Shown here piece by piece: positions 8,477-16,796 of a stretch of 64,000 nt of DNA (position 1 is the first letter of the stretch; each line of letters starts with the position of its first letter). The stretch spans positions 1 through 64,000 of the forward strand of contig DASYDW010000116.1 in NCBI GenBank assembly GCA_036499395.1. Reading direction: 5' to 3'. Source of the stretch: Pirellulales bacterium. GTDB taxonomy: Bacteria; Planctomycetota; Planctomycetia; Pirellulales; JACPPG01. Below the pieces are notes generated by a model that was not told where the DNA came from, did not search any database, and was given only the letters and a program-made list of their open reading frames with translations. Both the position numbers and the translations under genes were made by a program.

Positions 8477-9765
8477 CGGTCGCTCGCCGTATCGACAGTG
8501 CCGTGAACGACATTTCCGGCAAGGATCGTGGCGAGCACGATCAGCCCCCCGCCCACGTCGACGTCCCGCGTCACATTTCCTTTGCCGCTAGCCTGCGGTG
8601 ACAACCGGCTGGCCTCGCGCCTCAGATCATCCGGCAGGTCGAATAGAACAAGGTCGGCCAGCTCGCCGGCTTTCAGCGATGGCGTCTCCATGCCCAGCAA
8701 TGCAGCCGGAGTCGTCGAAGCCATCGCAATCGCGGTCGGCAAATCCACGCCGGCGAATCGCATGACGTTAGCGACTCCCACGCCGATCGGCAGACTGGCT
8801 CCCGCCAGGAGTTGATCCTGTCCCGCGATAACCAGCCGACCGTCGGGAAGGATTTCCAACTCACAACCACTACTCGCGTAACGTCCCACGGGCAATCCCG
8901 CGAGCCCCGACACATCGCTGACCAACAGGCATCGGGCCGGCGTCTTGGCGCGCACGAACGTTCTCACAACCTCGGGGGGCAGGTGATGACCGTCGACGAT
9001 CAGACTGGCATAGAGACGATCTTCGGCCAGTTGATCCCACAAGTAATTCGGATGCCGGCGCAACATCCGATGCGCGCCGTTTCCCAAGTGCGTGCTCAAT
9101 CTCGCGCCGGCGTCGACGGCCGCCCGAATCTGGGTGCCCGTCGCGCCCGTGTGACCGATGGCCACGACGACGCCGCCGGCGACCACTCGTGCGATGAAAT
9201 CAGGCGCCTCGTCGAACTCAGGCGACATGGTTAACAGCCGGACGCGACCGCCGGATGCCTGCTGCCAGGAGTGAAACTCAGCCAGGTCAGGTCGACGACA
9301 ATGCTCGGCCGGGTGAGCGCCACGGGGGCCATCCTCTGTCGAAAAGTACGGGCCCTCGAGATGAATGCCCGCAACGGCGAGCGCGACGTCGTGCCAGCGC
9401 TCGCAACTCGCGGCGATCATCGCCACGCCGTGCCGCATGACCTCGAAGCTTTGCGTCGTCAACGTCGGACAGACGCGTGTCACGCCAAACGAGAAATGTT
9501 GCCGCACGATGCCGGCCACACGCTCGGGCGTTAAATCGAGCGAACTGAATTCCTGTCCGCCGTAACCGTTGATCTGAATGTCCACCAGCCCCGGCGCGAC
9601 CCAGGGCAAGTCGCCGAACTCGGATGTGTGGCCGCCGAGTCGAGGGTTCTGGCCAACGGCCTCGATACTCTCAATTCTCGCGCCGGAAATTGAGATGCGC
9701 ACCGGCTCACCGGTGTCATAGCGACGAGCTTCGAAGGCAAACGCTTCTGCCATGGCGATCCGCAT
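8473..9765 (-). CDS. nagA: N-acetylglucosamine-6-phosphate deacetylase-like amidohydrolase
   Basis: The 430-residue amidohydrolase carries the NagA pattern: DIQINGYGG after strand 1, metal ligand Glu137 (IHLEGPY), His205 (IGHTGA), His226 (STHLGNGAH), HH at 260-261 and catalytic Asp284 (VSDVSG). The NagA reaction removes acetate from GlcNAc-6-phosphate in amino-sugar recycling. The usual H-L-F-N-A-M loop is replaced by HLGNGAH and the D-A-x-A-A-A-G loop by DVSGLAG, so the substrate may differ. No nagB is adjacent. GAGGTG precedes the ATG closely; an alternative ATG lies at 9753. It follows the small membrane gene at 9811-10038 by 45 bases, probably in one transcript. Confidence 0.8.
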   Translation of the reverse strand: MRIAMAEAFAFEARRYDTGEPVRISISGARIESIEAVGQNPRLGGHTSEFGDLPWVAPGLVDIQINGYGGQEFSSLDLTPERVAGIVRQHFSFGVTRVCPTLTTQSFEVMRHGVAMIAASCERWHDVALAVAGIHLEGPYFSTEDGPRGAHPAEHCRRPDLAEFHSWQQASGGRVRLLTMSPEFDEAPDFIARVVAGGVVVAIGHTGATGTQIRAAVDAGARLSTHLGNGAHRMLRRHPNYLWDQLAEDRLYASLIVDGHHLPPEVVRTFVRAKTPARCLLVSDVSGLAGLPVGRYASSGCELEILPDGRLVIAGQDQLLAGASLPIGVGVANVMRFAGVDLPTAIAMASTTPAALLGMETPSLKAGELADLVLFDLPDDLRREASRLSPQASGKGNVTRDVDVGGGLIVLATILAGNVVHGTVDTASDR

Positions 9766-9810
9766 ACACCTCGAAAATTAAACGTTGCCTGACCAATGTT
9801 GCGAAATGCC

Positions 9811-10038
9811 TCAGCTCGGCGACTCGCGCCGGGCTCGCGCCGCAAGAATCTCCCGTTCATGCCGCAGGCTCTCGCGATGAACCGTGCGCACGATCGCGTA
9901 GGCGAGTGCCACCAAGATCATCATGATAAACCCGGGCATTCCGGTGCGGAAATCTTGCTGGGCCAGCAGCGCGAACGCGAAGACCGACAAAACTAGGGTC
10001 CCAAACGCCGCCGCGAATTCGCCATAAAAGCGCAGCAT
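9811..10038 (-). CDS. small two-helix membrane protein
   Basis: This 75-residue protein has two predicted membrane segments (about residues 8-27 and 34-52) joined by the short loop QDFRTGMPG, and a charged Arg/Glu-rich C-terminal tail that is probably cytoplasmic. I do not recognise a family. It begins at an ATG and lies 45 bases upstream of the NagA-like gene on the same strand, so the two may be cotranscribed. The 97-base gap to the upstream cystathionine gene leaves room for a promoter. Confidence 0.65.
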   Translation of the reverse strand: MLRFYGEFAAAFGTLVLSVFAFALLAQQDFRTGMPGFIMMILVALAYAIVRTVHRESLRHEREILAARARRESPS

Positions 10039-10135
10039 CGTACGGACTCCGTGCCGACGATCGATCGAAGGTCATCGAACTGCCGATCGATTGTCGCGCG
10101 CTGGCACGGACGGGTCAACGTCACGGAGGGACTCG

Positions 10136-11392
10136 CTAGGAAAGCGCGTTTTCCAGATCCGCGATCAGATCGCGTACGTCTTCGACGCCAACCGATAGAC
10201 GCACCAGCCCATCGTCGATCCCCAGTGCCGCGCGCTTATCGGCCGGAATCGTGGCATGCGTCATCAAGGCCGGATGCTCGATCAGGCTCTCGACGCCCCC
10301 CAGACTTTCGGCCAGCGTAAAGATCTGGCAGCGTTCGAGCATTCTCTTCGCGCGTGGCGCACCTCCCGCGACCACGGCCGAGATCATGCCGCCAAAGCCG
10401 TGCATTTGCCGCTGCGCCAGCTCGTGCTGTGGGTGTGTCGGCAAGCCAGGGTAATGCACCAGCTTCACATCCGAGCGCGCTTCAAGCCACTCGGCAATGG
10501 TCTGGGCATTCGAACAATGCCGTTCCATGCGCAGAGCCAGCGTCTTCAGCCCCCGCAGCGCGAGAAAGCTATCGAACGGCCCGGCGATCGCGCCAACGGC
10601 GTTCTGCAAGAAACCGAGCCGTTCAGCAAGCGCCGGGTTATCTCCTACGATCGCGGCGCCGCCGATCACATCCGAGTGGCCGTTGAGATACTTCGTGACC
10701 GAATGCACGACGATATCGAATCCCATCGAAAGCGGCCGCTGCACGAAAGGCGTTGCAAAGGTATTGTCGGCCACACTGATGATGCCGCGCTCGCGGGCCA
10801 GATTTGCGATCGTGCGCAGGTCGGCCAGCTTCAGCAGCGGATTCGAGGGGCTTTCGATCCAAATCATCCGCGTGTGCGGGCGAAGCGCCGCGCGAAACGC
10901 ATCGAGATTTGTAGGATCAACGAACGAGAAATCCAAATTCGCCGAGCGGCGTCGTACTCGCTCGAACAAGCGAAACGTGCCGCCGTAAATGTCATCGCAC
11001 ACCACGACGTGCGAGCCGTGGTCGAGCAATTCCAGAACCGTGGCAATCGCCGCCAGTCCCGAGGCAAAGGCAAACCCTTGCTTGCCATCCTCGAGATCGG
11101 CCAGACAACGTTCCAACGCAAACCGCGTCGGATTGTGGCTCCGCCCGTAGTCGAATCCCTTGTGTACGCCCGGAGATTGTTGCGCGTAGGTGCTCGTGGC
11201 GTAGATCGGCGTCATTACGGCGCCGGTGGTCGGGTCAGGAGATTGACCGGCATGAATGGCGCGGGTGGCGAATGCGGTGCGCCCCACGACCGCCGGTGTA
11301 GTCTCTTCGGGATACGGCGCAACGCCTGCGCGATTCCACACCATGGCGGGCCAGGTCGCGACGGTCGAAATCAAATCACCTACGGTGCTCAT
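10136..11392 (-). CDS. cystathionine gamma-lyase/synthase family PLP enzyme
   Basis: The 418-residue product is a Cys/Met-metabolism PLP enzyme. The Schiff-base lysine is Lys234 in SVTKYLNGHSD; phosphate-binding Tyr82-x-Arg84 (DYGRSHNPTR), stacking Tyr136 (DIYGGT) and Asp209 are present. The first ~40 residues precede the core. It lies 46 bases downstream of a cystathionine beta-synthase in the same direction, which suggests cleavage of cystathionine to cysteine (reverse transsulfuration) rather than gamma-synthase activity; sequence alone cannot settle this. AGGA lies about 9 bases before the ATG. Confidence 0.85.
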   Translation of the reverse strand: MSTVGDLISTVATWPAMVWNRAGVAPYPEETTPAVVGRTAFATRAIHAGQSPDPTTGAVMTPIYATSTYAQQSPGVHKGFDYGRSHNPTRFALERCLADLEDGKQGFAFASGLAAIATVLELLDHGSHVVVCDDIYGGTFRLFERVRRRSANLDFSFVDPTNLDAFRAALRPHTRMIWIESPSNPLLKLADLRTIANLARERGIISVADNTFATPFVQRPLSMGFDIVVHSVTKYLNGHSDVIGGAAIVGDNPALAERLGFLQNAVGAIAGPFDSFLALRGLKTLALRMERHCSNAQTIAEWLEARSDVKLVHYPGLPTHPQHELAQRQMHGFGGMISAVVAGGAPRAKRMLERCQIFTLAESLGGVESLIEHPALMTHATIPADKRAALGIDDGLVRLSVGVEDVRDLIADLENALS

Positions 11393-11438
11393 GTCGTAAA
11401 TCCTGTTTGCAGCTTTATCGCTCGGTTGTTGTAAGAAA

Positions 11439-12821
11439 TTAGGCGGCGCGGCGTTCGCGGCGCAGATAGTTCAATAAGTCGACCCGCGTGATCAGGCCGT
11501 GGAACTCGCCCCCGTCGACCACGATCGCGACTTTGCCGGCATTCAGTATCACCAGCAATTCCGGTAGCGCGGCCTGCCGAGAAACGGTCTCCAACTGGGT
11601 GGTCATCCGCGCGCGACAAGGATGGGTAAAGGCGTCGACCTCGGCCGAGGCCGCCAGCAGCAGATCCGATTCGTCGAGAATGCCGACGATCTGCTTCTGA
11701 TCGATGACCGGCAACTGCGAGATGTCGTACATCCGCATGCGCTGATAAGCGATCGCCAAGGGCTCGTCAGGCGACACGCTCACCACCGCGCCGTCGGCGA
11801 AGCGGCGCGAGATCACATCGCGCAGATCTCCCAGCGGTTGCGTCTTGGCAAAGCCGTGATCGGCCAGCCAGAAGTCGTTGAACATCTTCGACAGATACTT
11901 GTTGCCCGAGTCGCAGACGAACGTCACGACGCGTTTCGGTTCGCTCTGCTGGCGGCAATATCGAACTGCCGCGGCCACGAGCGTACCGGAACTGGAACCG
12001 GCCAGAATTCCCTCTTTACGCAACAGGGCGCGAGCCGTCGACAGGCTTTCGAGGTCGGTGACCGTGAAGGCCTGGCGGACGCGCGTCAGGTCGGCGATCG
12101 GCGGAATGAAGTCCTCGCCGATGCCCTCCACGACCCACGAACCCGCCTCGCCCATGAAACCGGTGCGAATGTATTCGGCCAACACCGAGCCGGTTGGATC
12201 GGCCAACACCATTTCAACGTGTGGCGCATGTTCGGCGAAGAACCGGCTCAGCCCGGTCAATGTTCCGCCCGACCCGACACCGCAGACCACGGCATCCAAG
12301 TCATGGCCGGTCTGATCCCAGATCTCGGGCCCGGTCGTGGTTTCGTGCGCCTGCGGATTCGCCGGATTGTTGAATTGATTGATGTAGTACGCGCCCGGTG
12401 TTTCGCGCGTGATCCGCTCGGCCAGGTCTTGATAATACTGCGGGTGGCCGCGTCCCACGTCGCTGCGCGTCATGACGACTTCGGCCCCCAAGGCGCGCAA
12501 GTGAAATACCTTCTCGCGACTCATCTTGTCAGGTATGACCAGCACCAGGCGGTACGCTTTCCGCGCCGCGACCAGCGCCAGGCCCAACCCGGTATTGCCG
12601 GCCGTCGCCTCGACCAAGGTCGAGCCCGGTCCAATCAGGCCCGCCCGCTCAGCCGCTTCGATCATCGAGCGCCCGATGCGATCCTTGATCGAGCCGCCCG
12701 GGTTGTGGCTTTCGAGCTTAATGAACAACTGGCAACGCCCCACGTCGAACGTGCGGACCTCGACCAACGGCGTGTTGCCAATCAGATTCAAAACGTCGAC
12801 CGGAGCGAGTGCGATGCTCAT
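11439..12821 (-). CDS. cbs: cystathionine beta-synthase (PLP domain plus CBS pair)
   Basis: The 460-residue product has a fold-type II PLP domain with Lys46 in PGGSIKDR, the EATAGNTG phosphate/substrate loop and a glycine-rich GVGSGGTLTG loop. A CBS-domain pair follows at about residues 335-455 and in this family often binds adenosyl ligands. There is no N-terminal heme domain. The reaction condenses serine and homocysteine to cystathionine. I preferred the ATG at 12821 over a TTG 30 bases upstream. With the lyase 46 bases downstream it forms a two-gene reverse-transsulfuration operon. It is divergent from the Cys/Met-rich gene. Confidence 0.88.
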   Translation of the reverse strand: MSIALAPVDVLNLIGNTPLVEVRTFDVGRCQLFIKLESHNPGGSIKDRIGRSMIEAAERAGLIGPGSTLVEATAGNTGLGLALVAARKAYRLVLVIPDKMSREKVFHLRALGAEVVMTRSDVGRGHPQYYQDLAERITRETPGAYYINQFNNPANPQAHETTTGPEIWDQTGHDLDAVVCGVGSGGTLTGLSRFFAEHAPHVEMVLADPTGSVLAEYIRTGFMGEAGSWVVEGIGEDFIPPIADLTRVRQAFTVTDLESLSTARALLRKEGILAGSSSGTLVAAAVRYCRQQSEPKRVVTFVCDSGNKYLSKMFNDFWLADHGFAKTQPLGDLRDVISRRFADGAVVSVSPDEPLAIAYQRMRMYDISQLPVIDQKQIVGILDESDLLLAASAEVDAFTHPCRARMTTQLETVSRQAALPELLVILNAGKVAIVVDGGEFHGLITRVDLLNYLRRERRAA

Positions 12822-13299
12822 GGTTCGTTCGCCAGAAAACTGCGATACCAAGACGCCAAAAACGCCATTTGTGGCGTCTCACGAAGGGCGCTGGAGGGCC
12901 GCGACAACCTGTAAACAAGGCATGTCAGGCACGACCGCCCCGATTCCTATATCGAGAAAACTTTGCCACCGACATGAGGATCATCGGAGACCAAAACTCC
13001 GCCAATCCGGCCCAAAACCTCGCGTCACCGCGATTGTTCACCATGTTGATTCGGCGAGTGGCGCTTTAACTGGTTCCGGAAAAACGACTTGCGAATATTT
13101 CTGCCGTCGCTGTAGATTTGGTCAGCTGAATTGACAGGAGACGCTGACCCAACGATCGGGAGGCCGTACTCAACAAACGTCGCGATTCCGACTGGACGAG
13201 CCAGAGGACCGCGTGCGAGTTGCCGGCCGAGGCAGACTGCGAGCGCTGAAGCGCTACGCAGTTTGCCCGGCCGCTCTTCCAAAGCGAAAGGAGTCTGCT
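12822..13299. other. divergent intergenic region, CBS gene / Cys-Met-rich gene
   Basis: This 478-base gap must hold the promoters of both flanking genes. For the plus-strand gene a weak candidate is TTGCGA (13089-13094) with an 18-base spacer to TAGATT (13113-13118), leaving a ~180-base leader. A 32-codon frame at 12973 lacks a ribosome-binding site and was not called. I saw no clear operator. Confidence 0.35.
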
Positions 13300-13767
13300 A
13301 TGTCGATGATGATGGTCGATCGTCCGATGTCGATGTCTGGCATGCCCGCACCCGGGATGCCCATGTCCGGAATGCCCTCGATGGCCCCCGGCATGCCCAC
13401 CATGGCTATGGTGCCTCAGTGCAAGCTGAAGATGGAGAAGTGCGCTGGCGGCATCAAGATGAGCTGCATGTGCGACGACGAAGTGTCGTGCAGCACCCTG
13501 CAGAATATCTGTCGCATGTTGGCCGGCGGCATGTGCAGCTGCTGCTGCATGATGAACGGCATGGTCATGTGCCAATGCAACTTCGCCATGTGCAATTGCA
13601 AATGCGAAATGACCAAGGACGGAGTCTGCATTACATGCACCTCCGGCGATAAGGCCTGCTGCGACATGCTGCAAGCCTGCTGCGATTGCATGAACGCCTG
13701 CATGAAGTCAGGCTGCATGTGCTGCATCTGCATGGGTGGCATGCCCTGCTGCTGCTGCACCTGCTAG
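13300..13767 (+). CDS. cysteine- and methionine-rich putative metal-binding protein
   Basis: This 155-residue protein has, by my count, 32 Cys and 31 Met. Residues 1-39 form a Met/Pro/Gly segment with repeats of the GMPMSGMP type and no Cys. From residue 40 onward Cys occurs in CxC, CCxC and CCC clusters, ending in CCCCTC. There is no signal peptide or membrane segment. Thiol- and thioether-dense chains of this type bind soft metals such as Cu(I), as in metallothioneins, Csp copper-storage proteins and Met-rich CopA/CusF segments; I recognise no exact family. AAGGAG lies 7 bases before the ATG and a strong terminator follows, so this is a deliberate single-gene unit. It sits 3 kb from an RND metal-type pump. 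Confidence 0.85.
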   Translation: MSMMMVDRPMSMSGMPAPGMPMSGMPSMAPGMPTMAMVPQCKLKMEKCAGGIKMSCMCDDEVSCSTLQNICRMLAGGMCSCCCMMNGMVMCQCNFAMCNCKCEMTKDGVCITCTSGDKACCDMLQACCDCMNACMKSGCMCCICMGGMPCCCCTC

Positions 13768-13850
13768 GAGGACTCCCGTTCATGATTCGGGTTTCGTCCG
13801 GCAGTGACTACCCGATAGTGGTAATCTGATAGAGATTAATAGTTACCAAG

Positions 13851-13892
13851 CGGGCGGTTTCACGTTCGAGCGTGAAGCCGCCCGTTTTTTTT
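13851..13892 (+). terminator. intrinsic terminator of the Cys/Met-rich gene
   Basis: A 14-bp stem (arms 13851-13864 and 13871-13884, with one G-T wobble) has a six-base loop TTCGAG and is followed by eight T at 13885-13892. It lies 84 bases after the Cys/Met-rich stop and just before the end of the convergent RdgB gene. Confidence 0.9.
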
Positions 13893-13908
13893 GCGCGACA
13901 CGCGCGAC

Positions 13909-14532
13909 TCAACGCTGAGCGTTCAGCAGCTCCGGCAGGCGCGGCAATAATTTTCGTAAAGCCCGCGCGCGATGGCTGAGACATCCTTTCACGGTTGTCC
14001 CCAGTTCGGCGAACGTGTGATGGTACTCGGGAATCTCGAACAGCGGATCGTAGCCGAAACCTCCTGAACCGCGCGGCTCGTACAAAATACGACCGTGGCA
14101 CTCACCGTCGACCTCGGCAATAGCTGTCCCGGTTGGATCGGCCAAGACCACCCAGCAAACGTAATGCGCCGCGCGACGTTCGAGCGGCAGCGTCCCCAAC
14201 TCGGCCAACAAGCGTGCATTATTCGATTCGTCCGTGGCCCCTTCGCCTGAATAACGGGCCGAGTAAACGCCGGGCGCGCCGCCGAGGGAATCGACGACCA
14301 AGCCGCTATCTTCGCCCAGCACCCAAGCGCCCAGATGCACGGCTTGCTGCACTGCCTTACGGTGCGCGTTGTCCGCGAAGGTTTCGCCATCCTCGACCAC
14401 GACGATCGCTTGCGGATAGTCCGCCAGTGTGCGCACTTCGATCCCCAGCGGGGCCACCAAAGCGGCTAATTCCAGCCCCTTCTTGCGATTGTGCGTTCCT
14501 AAGACCAGCGGCGCAGCCATCAAGTTCCGCAT
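13909..14532 (-). CDS. rdgB: RdgB/HAM1-type non-canonical purine NTP pyrophosphatase
   Basis: The enzyme hydrolyses (d)ITP and XTP to monophosphates, cleaning the nucleotide pool. The ~207-residue product has the family motifs LGTHNRKK near the start, TFADNAHRKA, the catalytic EDSGLVVDSL and the C-terminal SHRARAL. The start is uncertain: ATG at 14532, ATG at 14520 or TTG at 14544 are all possible; GAGGA lies closest to the TTG. It ends convergently against the terminator of the Cys/Met-rich gene. Confidence 0.9.
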   Translation of the reverse strand: MRNLMAAPLVLGTHNRKKGLELAALVAPLGIEVRTLADYPQAIVVVEDGETFADNAHRKAVQQAVHLGAWVLGEDSGLVVDSLGGAPGVYSARYSGEGATDESNNARLLAELGTLPLERRAAHYVCWVVLADPTGTAIAEVDGECHGRILYEPRGSGGFGYDPLFEIPEYHHTFAELGTTVKGCLSHRARALRKLLPRLPELLNAQR

Positions 14533-14661
14533 GTTGTTATGCAAAATTCCTCATCCACGATTTCCTCAGGCCATTCCGCCTGGGATGTCTTCGCGATCGC
14601 GCATTGTAACGCACGTCGCGTGGGAATAAGCCTTGTCGGTGCATGAACGCGGTGCGCCACA

Positions 14662-15189
14662 TCACGATCGTTCGCGCAACGCCTCTTCCTGGATGCGTTG
14701 AATCCAATCGTATTTGCAATCGCTATAGGCGTGCGAGTCCAGGGGATGCAATTTTTGGCAGCGCTCTTTTTCCGCATCGTATGCCCGGGCGATTTCTGGG
14801 CGAGCGCGGAGAAAATCTCGAAAGGCAACGTGCCTGGCAATCTCGGCCGAGCCGGCGACGTAGCCGTGCAATTGCATTTTGCGGCGGCCTGTTCGAGGAT
14901 CGTCCCAAGTGCAATATCGCCGACCCGGCAAACCATATTCTCCCCACCAGTCGTACCCCAGCGATTCGATTTGGCCACGCGCCTCATCGAGCGCTTCGAC
15001 CGTGGCAATTACCGGGATCAGATCGAGAATCGGTTTGGCTCGGATACCGGGAATAGCCGTCGAGCCAATGTGATGCACGGTGAGCAACGCTGAGCCGAGC
15101 GCGCCGGCCAACCGCGCCGATTCGTCGCGAGCATTCTCCGCCCATGCCGGATCGTACGGCTGTAATTCAACAGCAATGGGGGCGGGCAT
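14662..15189 (-). CDS. GrpB family (UPF0157) nucleotidyltransferase-fold protein
   Basis: The 175-residue product shows the GrpB pattern: an opening strand with VELQPYDPAWAE, then the key HHIGSTAIPG...AKPILDLIPV block (about residues 39-60), a central LGYDWWGEYGLPGRRYC segment and a C-terminal helix with Y.aeKe. The family has a minimal nucleotidyltransferase fold; biochemical roles are poorly known and some plasmid members sit near glutamate-tRNA or resistance functions. It starts at an ATG and lies 129 bases downstream of nothing obviously related; rdgB follows on the same strand. Confidence 0.82.
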   Translation of the reverse strand: MPAPIAVELQPYDPAWAENARDESARLAGALGSALLTVHHIGSTAIPGIRAKPILDLIPVIATVEALDEARGQIESLGYDWWGEYGLPGRRYCTWDDPRTGRRKMQLHGYVAGSAEIARHVAFRDFLRARPEIARAYDAEKERCQKLHPLDSHAYSDCKYDWIQRIQEEALRERS

Positions 15190-15280
15190 GATACGGGCCT
15201 TCGCGAATTTCAGGTCCGATCAAAAAGCGATTCGACTCTTCCGTTGCGAAAGGGCATTCCGTGACCCCTGCAGCCAATAG

Positions 15281-16411
15281 CTATTTCACGGTGAGCGCCG
15301 GACGCTCGTATTGCGCGGCCAGCGAACGCTTCGGCACCTCGACCAGCATCGGCTGAATGTCCAGGCTGATCCCGGCTTCCGATTTCGGCTTGCCCACCTG
15401 CGCCACCGACTGGCCGGGCGCAACCTTACGGTCGGCACCGAACGTCTCGATCAACGCATGAGCCTGCGGATTGATTTCGATCTTACCGTCCGGCCGCGGC
15501 GTGCCTACAGAATTAAAGCTGCCGATCGTCACCATGCTCGCGTAGCGATCATGGAATTCGTAGGCCTCGTATCCCTTCTGACGCAGCGCCATCGTCAGAC
15601 GATGCGCCTTGTCGGCGGCTTCCGCCAGTTGGCTATCGAAAGGCTTGTTCTTCCTTTCGATCTCTTCGATCTGCTTTTGATCGATCACGACTCGGCCCGT
15701 AAACGTGGCCACCTTCACCGTGTATTTTCCCGGGCAGTCCAGCAGGCTGTACTTCACCGGCTGATTCATATCCAGCACCAACCGATCGACCCCCTTCGGC
15801 ACGAAGTATTCGTCCGGCAGTAAGGGGTTGGTTGTAATAAAGGCATTGCGCATCGGCCCGCGTTTCTTCTTCGGATTCCCATCGGGCAGAACCGCCTGTT
15901 GAATCGCGCGCATCGCCCCCAGCGTGCGACTGTCCGGTTTGCCCTCCTTGGTGCGTTTCTCGATATCCAGGCAATCCGGGTGAGCGTTCTTGAGTTTGTC
16001 CAACGTCTTCTGCGCGGCATGATCGTCGACGCTGGTAAAATCTCCGACCAGCACCGCGATCTCGCGCATTTCGTTCAAGCGGTAGCGCACCTTGCGATTG
16101 GCGGCGCTGGGTGACTTGTTCGATCCTTCGGCCCGATGGTCGAAGTGCATGGTGTGCGTGTAGGCCGGCACCTTGAAGCGGCTGCGCAGCTCGAAAACCA
16201 ACTCGCGCGCCTGATCCTCTGCATACGGGCCTGAGAAAGTCATGGCCATGATCGTCCACGGACCGTTTCGCTCACCCAGCGGATAGCTGCTTTCCGGATC
16301 CGCTTCGAGGTGATGGAACAGGTCAAGCTTGCTCCACGGCGCCGCCGCCAACGCAAACCGACTTGCTGTCACGGCAAGCATCAGGCCCAGGACCGCAACT
16401 CTCGTCGACAT
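15281..16411 (-). CDS. secreted protein with SPOR-like segments, function unknown
   Basis: An ATG at 16411 with GGGAG close upstream starts a 376-residue protein with a signal peptide (MSTRVAVLGLMLAVTAS, ending ALAAA). Two stretches look like SPOR beta-alpha-beta units: one near residues 50-90 (WTIMAMTFSG, a helix, then AYTHTMHFD) and one near 245-325 (YTVKVATFTG, a helix ending LRQKGYEAYEF, then ASMVTIGSF). SPOR domains bind septal peptidoglycan lacking stem peptides; this assignment is by pattern only. The middle contains charged Lys-rich sequence (KKKRGP). The open frame extends upstream to 16678, but that part looks non-coding. Confidence 0.7.
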   Translation of the reverse strand: MSTRVAVLGLMLAVTASRFALAAAPWSKLDLFHHLEADPESSYPLGERNGPWTIMAMTFSGPYAEDQARELVFELRSRFKVPAYTHTMHFDHRAEGSNKSPSAANRKVRYRLNEMREIAVLVGDFTSVDDHAAQKTLDKLKNAHPDCLDIEKRTKEGKPDSRTLGAMRAIQQAVLPDGNPKKKRGPMRNAFITTNPLLPDEYFVPKGVDRLVLDMNQPVKYSLLDCPGKYTVKVATFTGRVVIDQKQIEEIERKNKPFDSQLAEAADKAHRLTMALRQKGYEAYEFHDRYASMVTIGSFNSVGTPRPDGKIEINPQAHALIETFGADRKVAPGQSVAQVGKPKSEAGISLDIQPMLVEVPKRSLAAQYERPALTVK

Positions 16412-16796
16412 GGCATCTCCCGGCGGTAAGCCAGCAATCGGACCGATTCGCACCGTCCGCAAACGCGCAACGCGTTTCAACGGCCTGCTATCGGAGCGCA
16501 AGCTCACCATGCAAACTGGGGAATTATTTCGAAAGGCTCGCCGACACACGATTCGCGCCGGCATGGGAAAGGTGGCGGAGTCTAACAAACGGCTTTGACA
16601 GGTTCCAGGCCGAAACTCGTCCGCAATGGCTTGCCAACTGGCCCGTGACTCGACGTAGTCTCCCGAGATTGAAAGCATTTAGTAACCACGGCAACTTGGG
16701 GTCTCTACACCGAAAGGCCGGCTTTGACTTGATTGATGAATTTACGGGGTCGAGATTAGCTTCAGGGCACATCACCTCGGTCCAAGGACTCATCTC

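Noticed and set aside
10256..12914. two plus-strand frames of about 400 codons
   Set aside because: Antisense to the cystathionine gamma-lyase and beta-synthase genes; both real genes have clear PLP motifs.
12973..13071. 32-codon frame before the Cys-rich gene
   Set aside because: No Shine-Dalgarno and no second copy or family.
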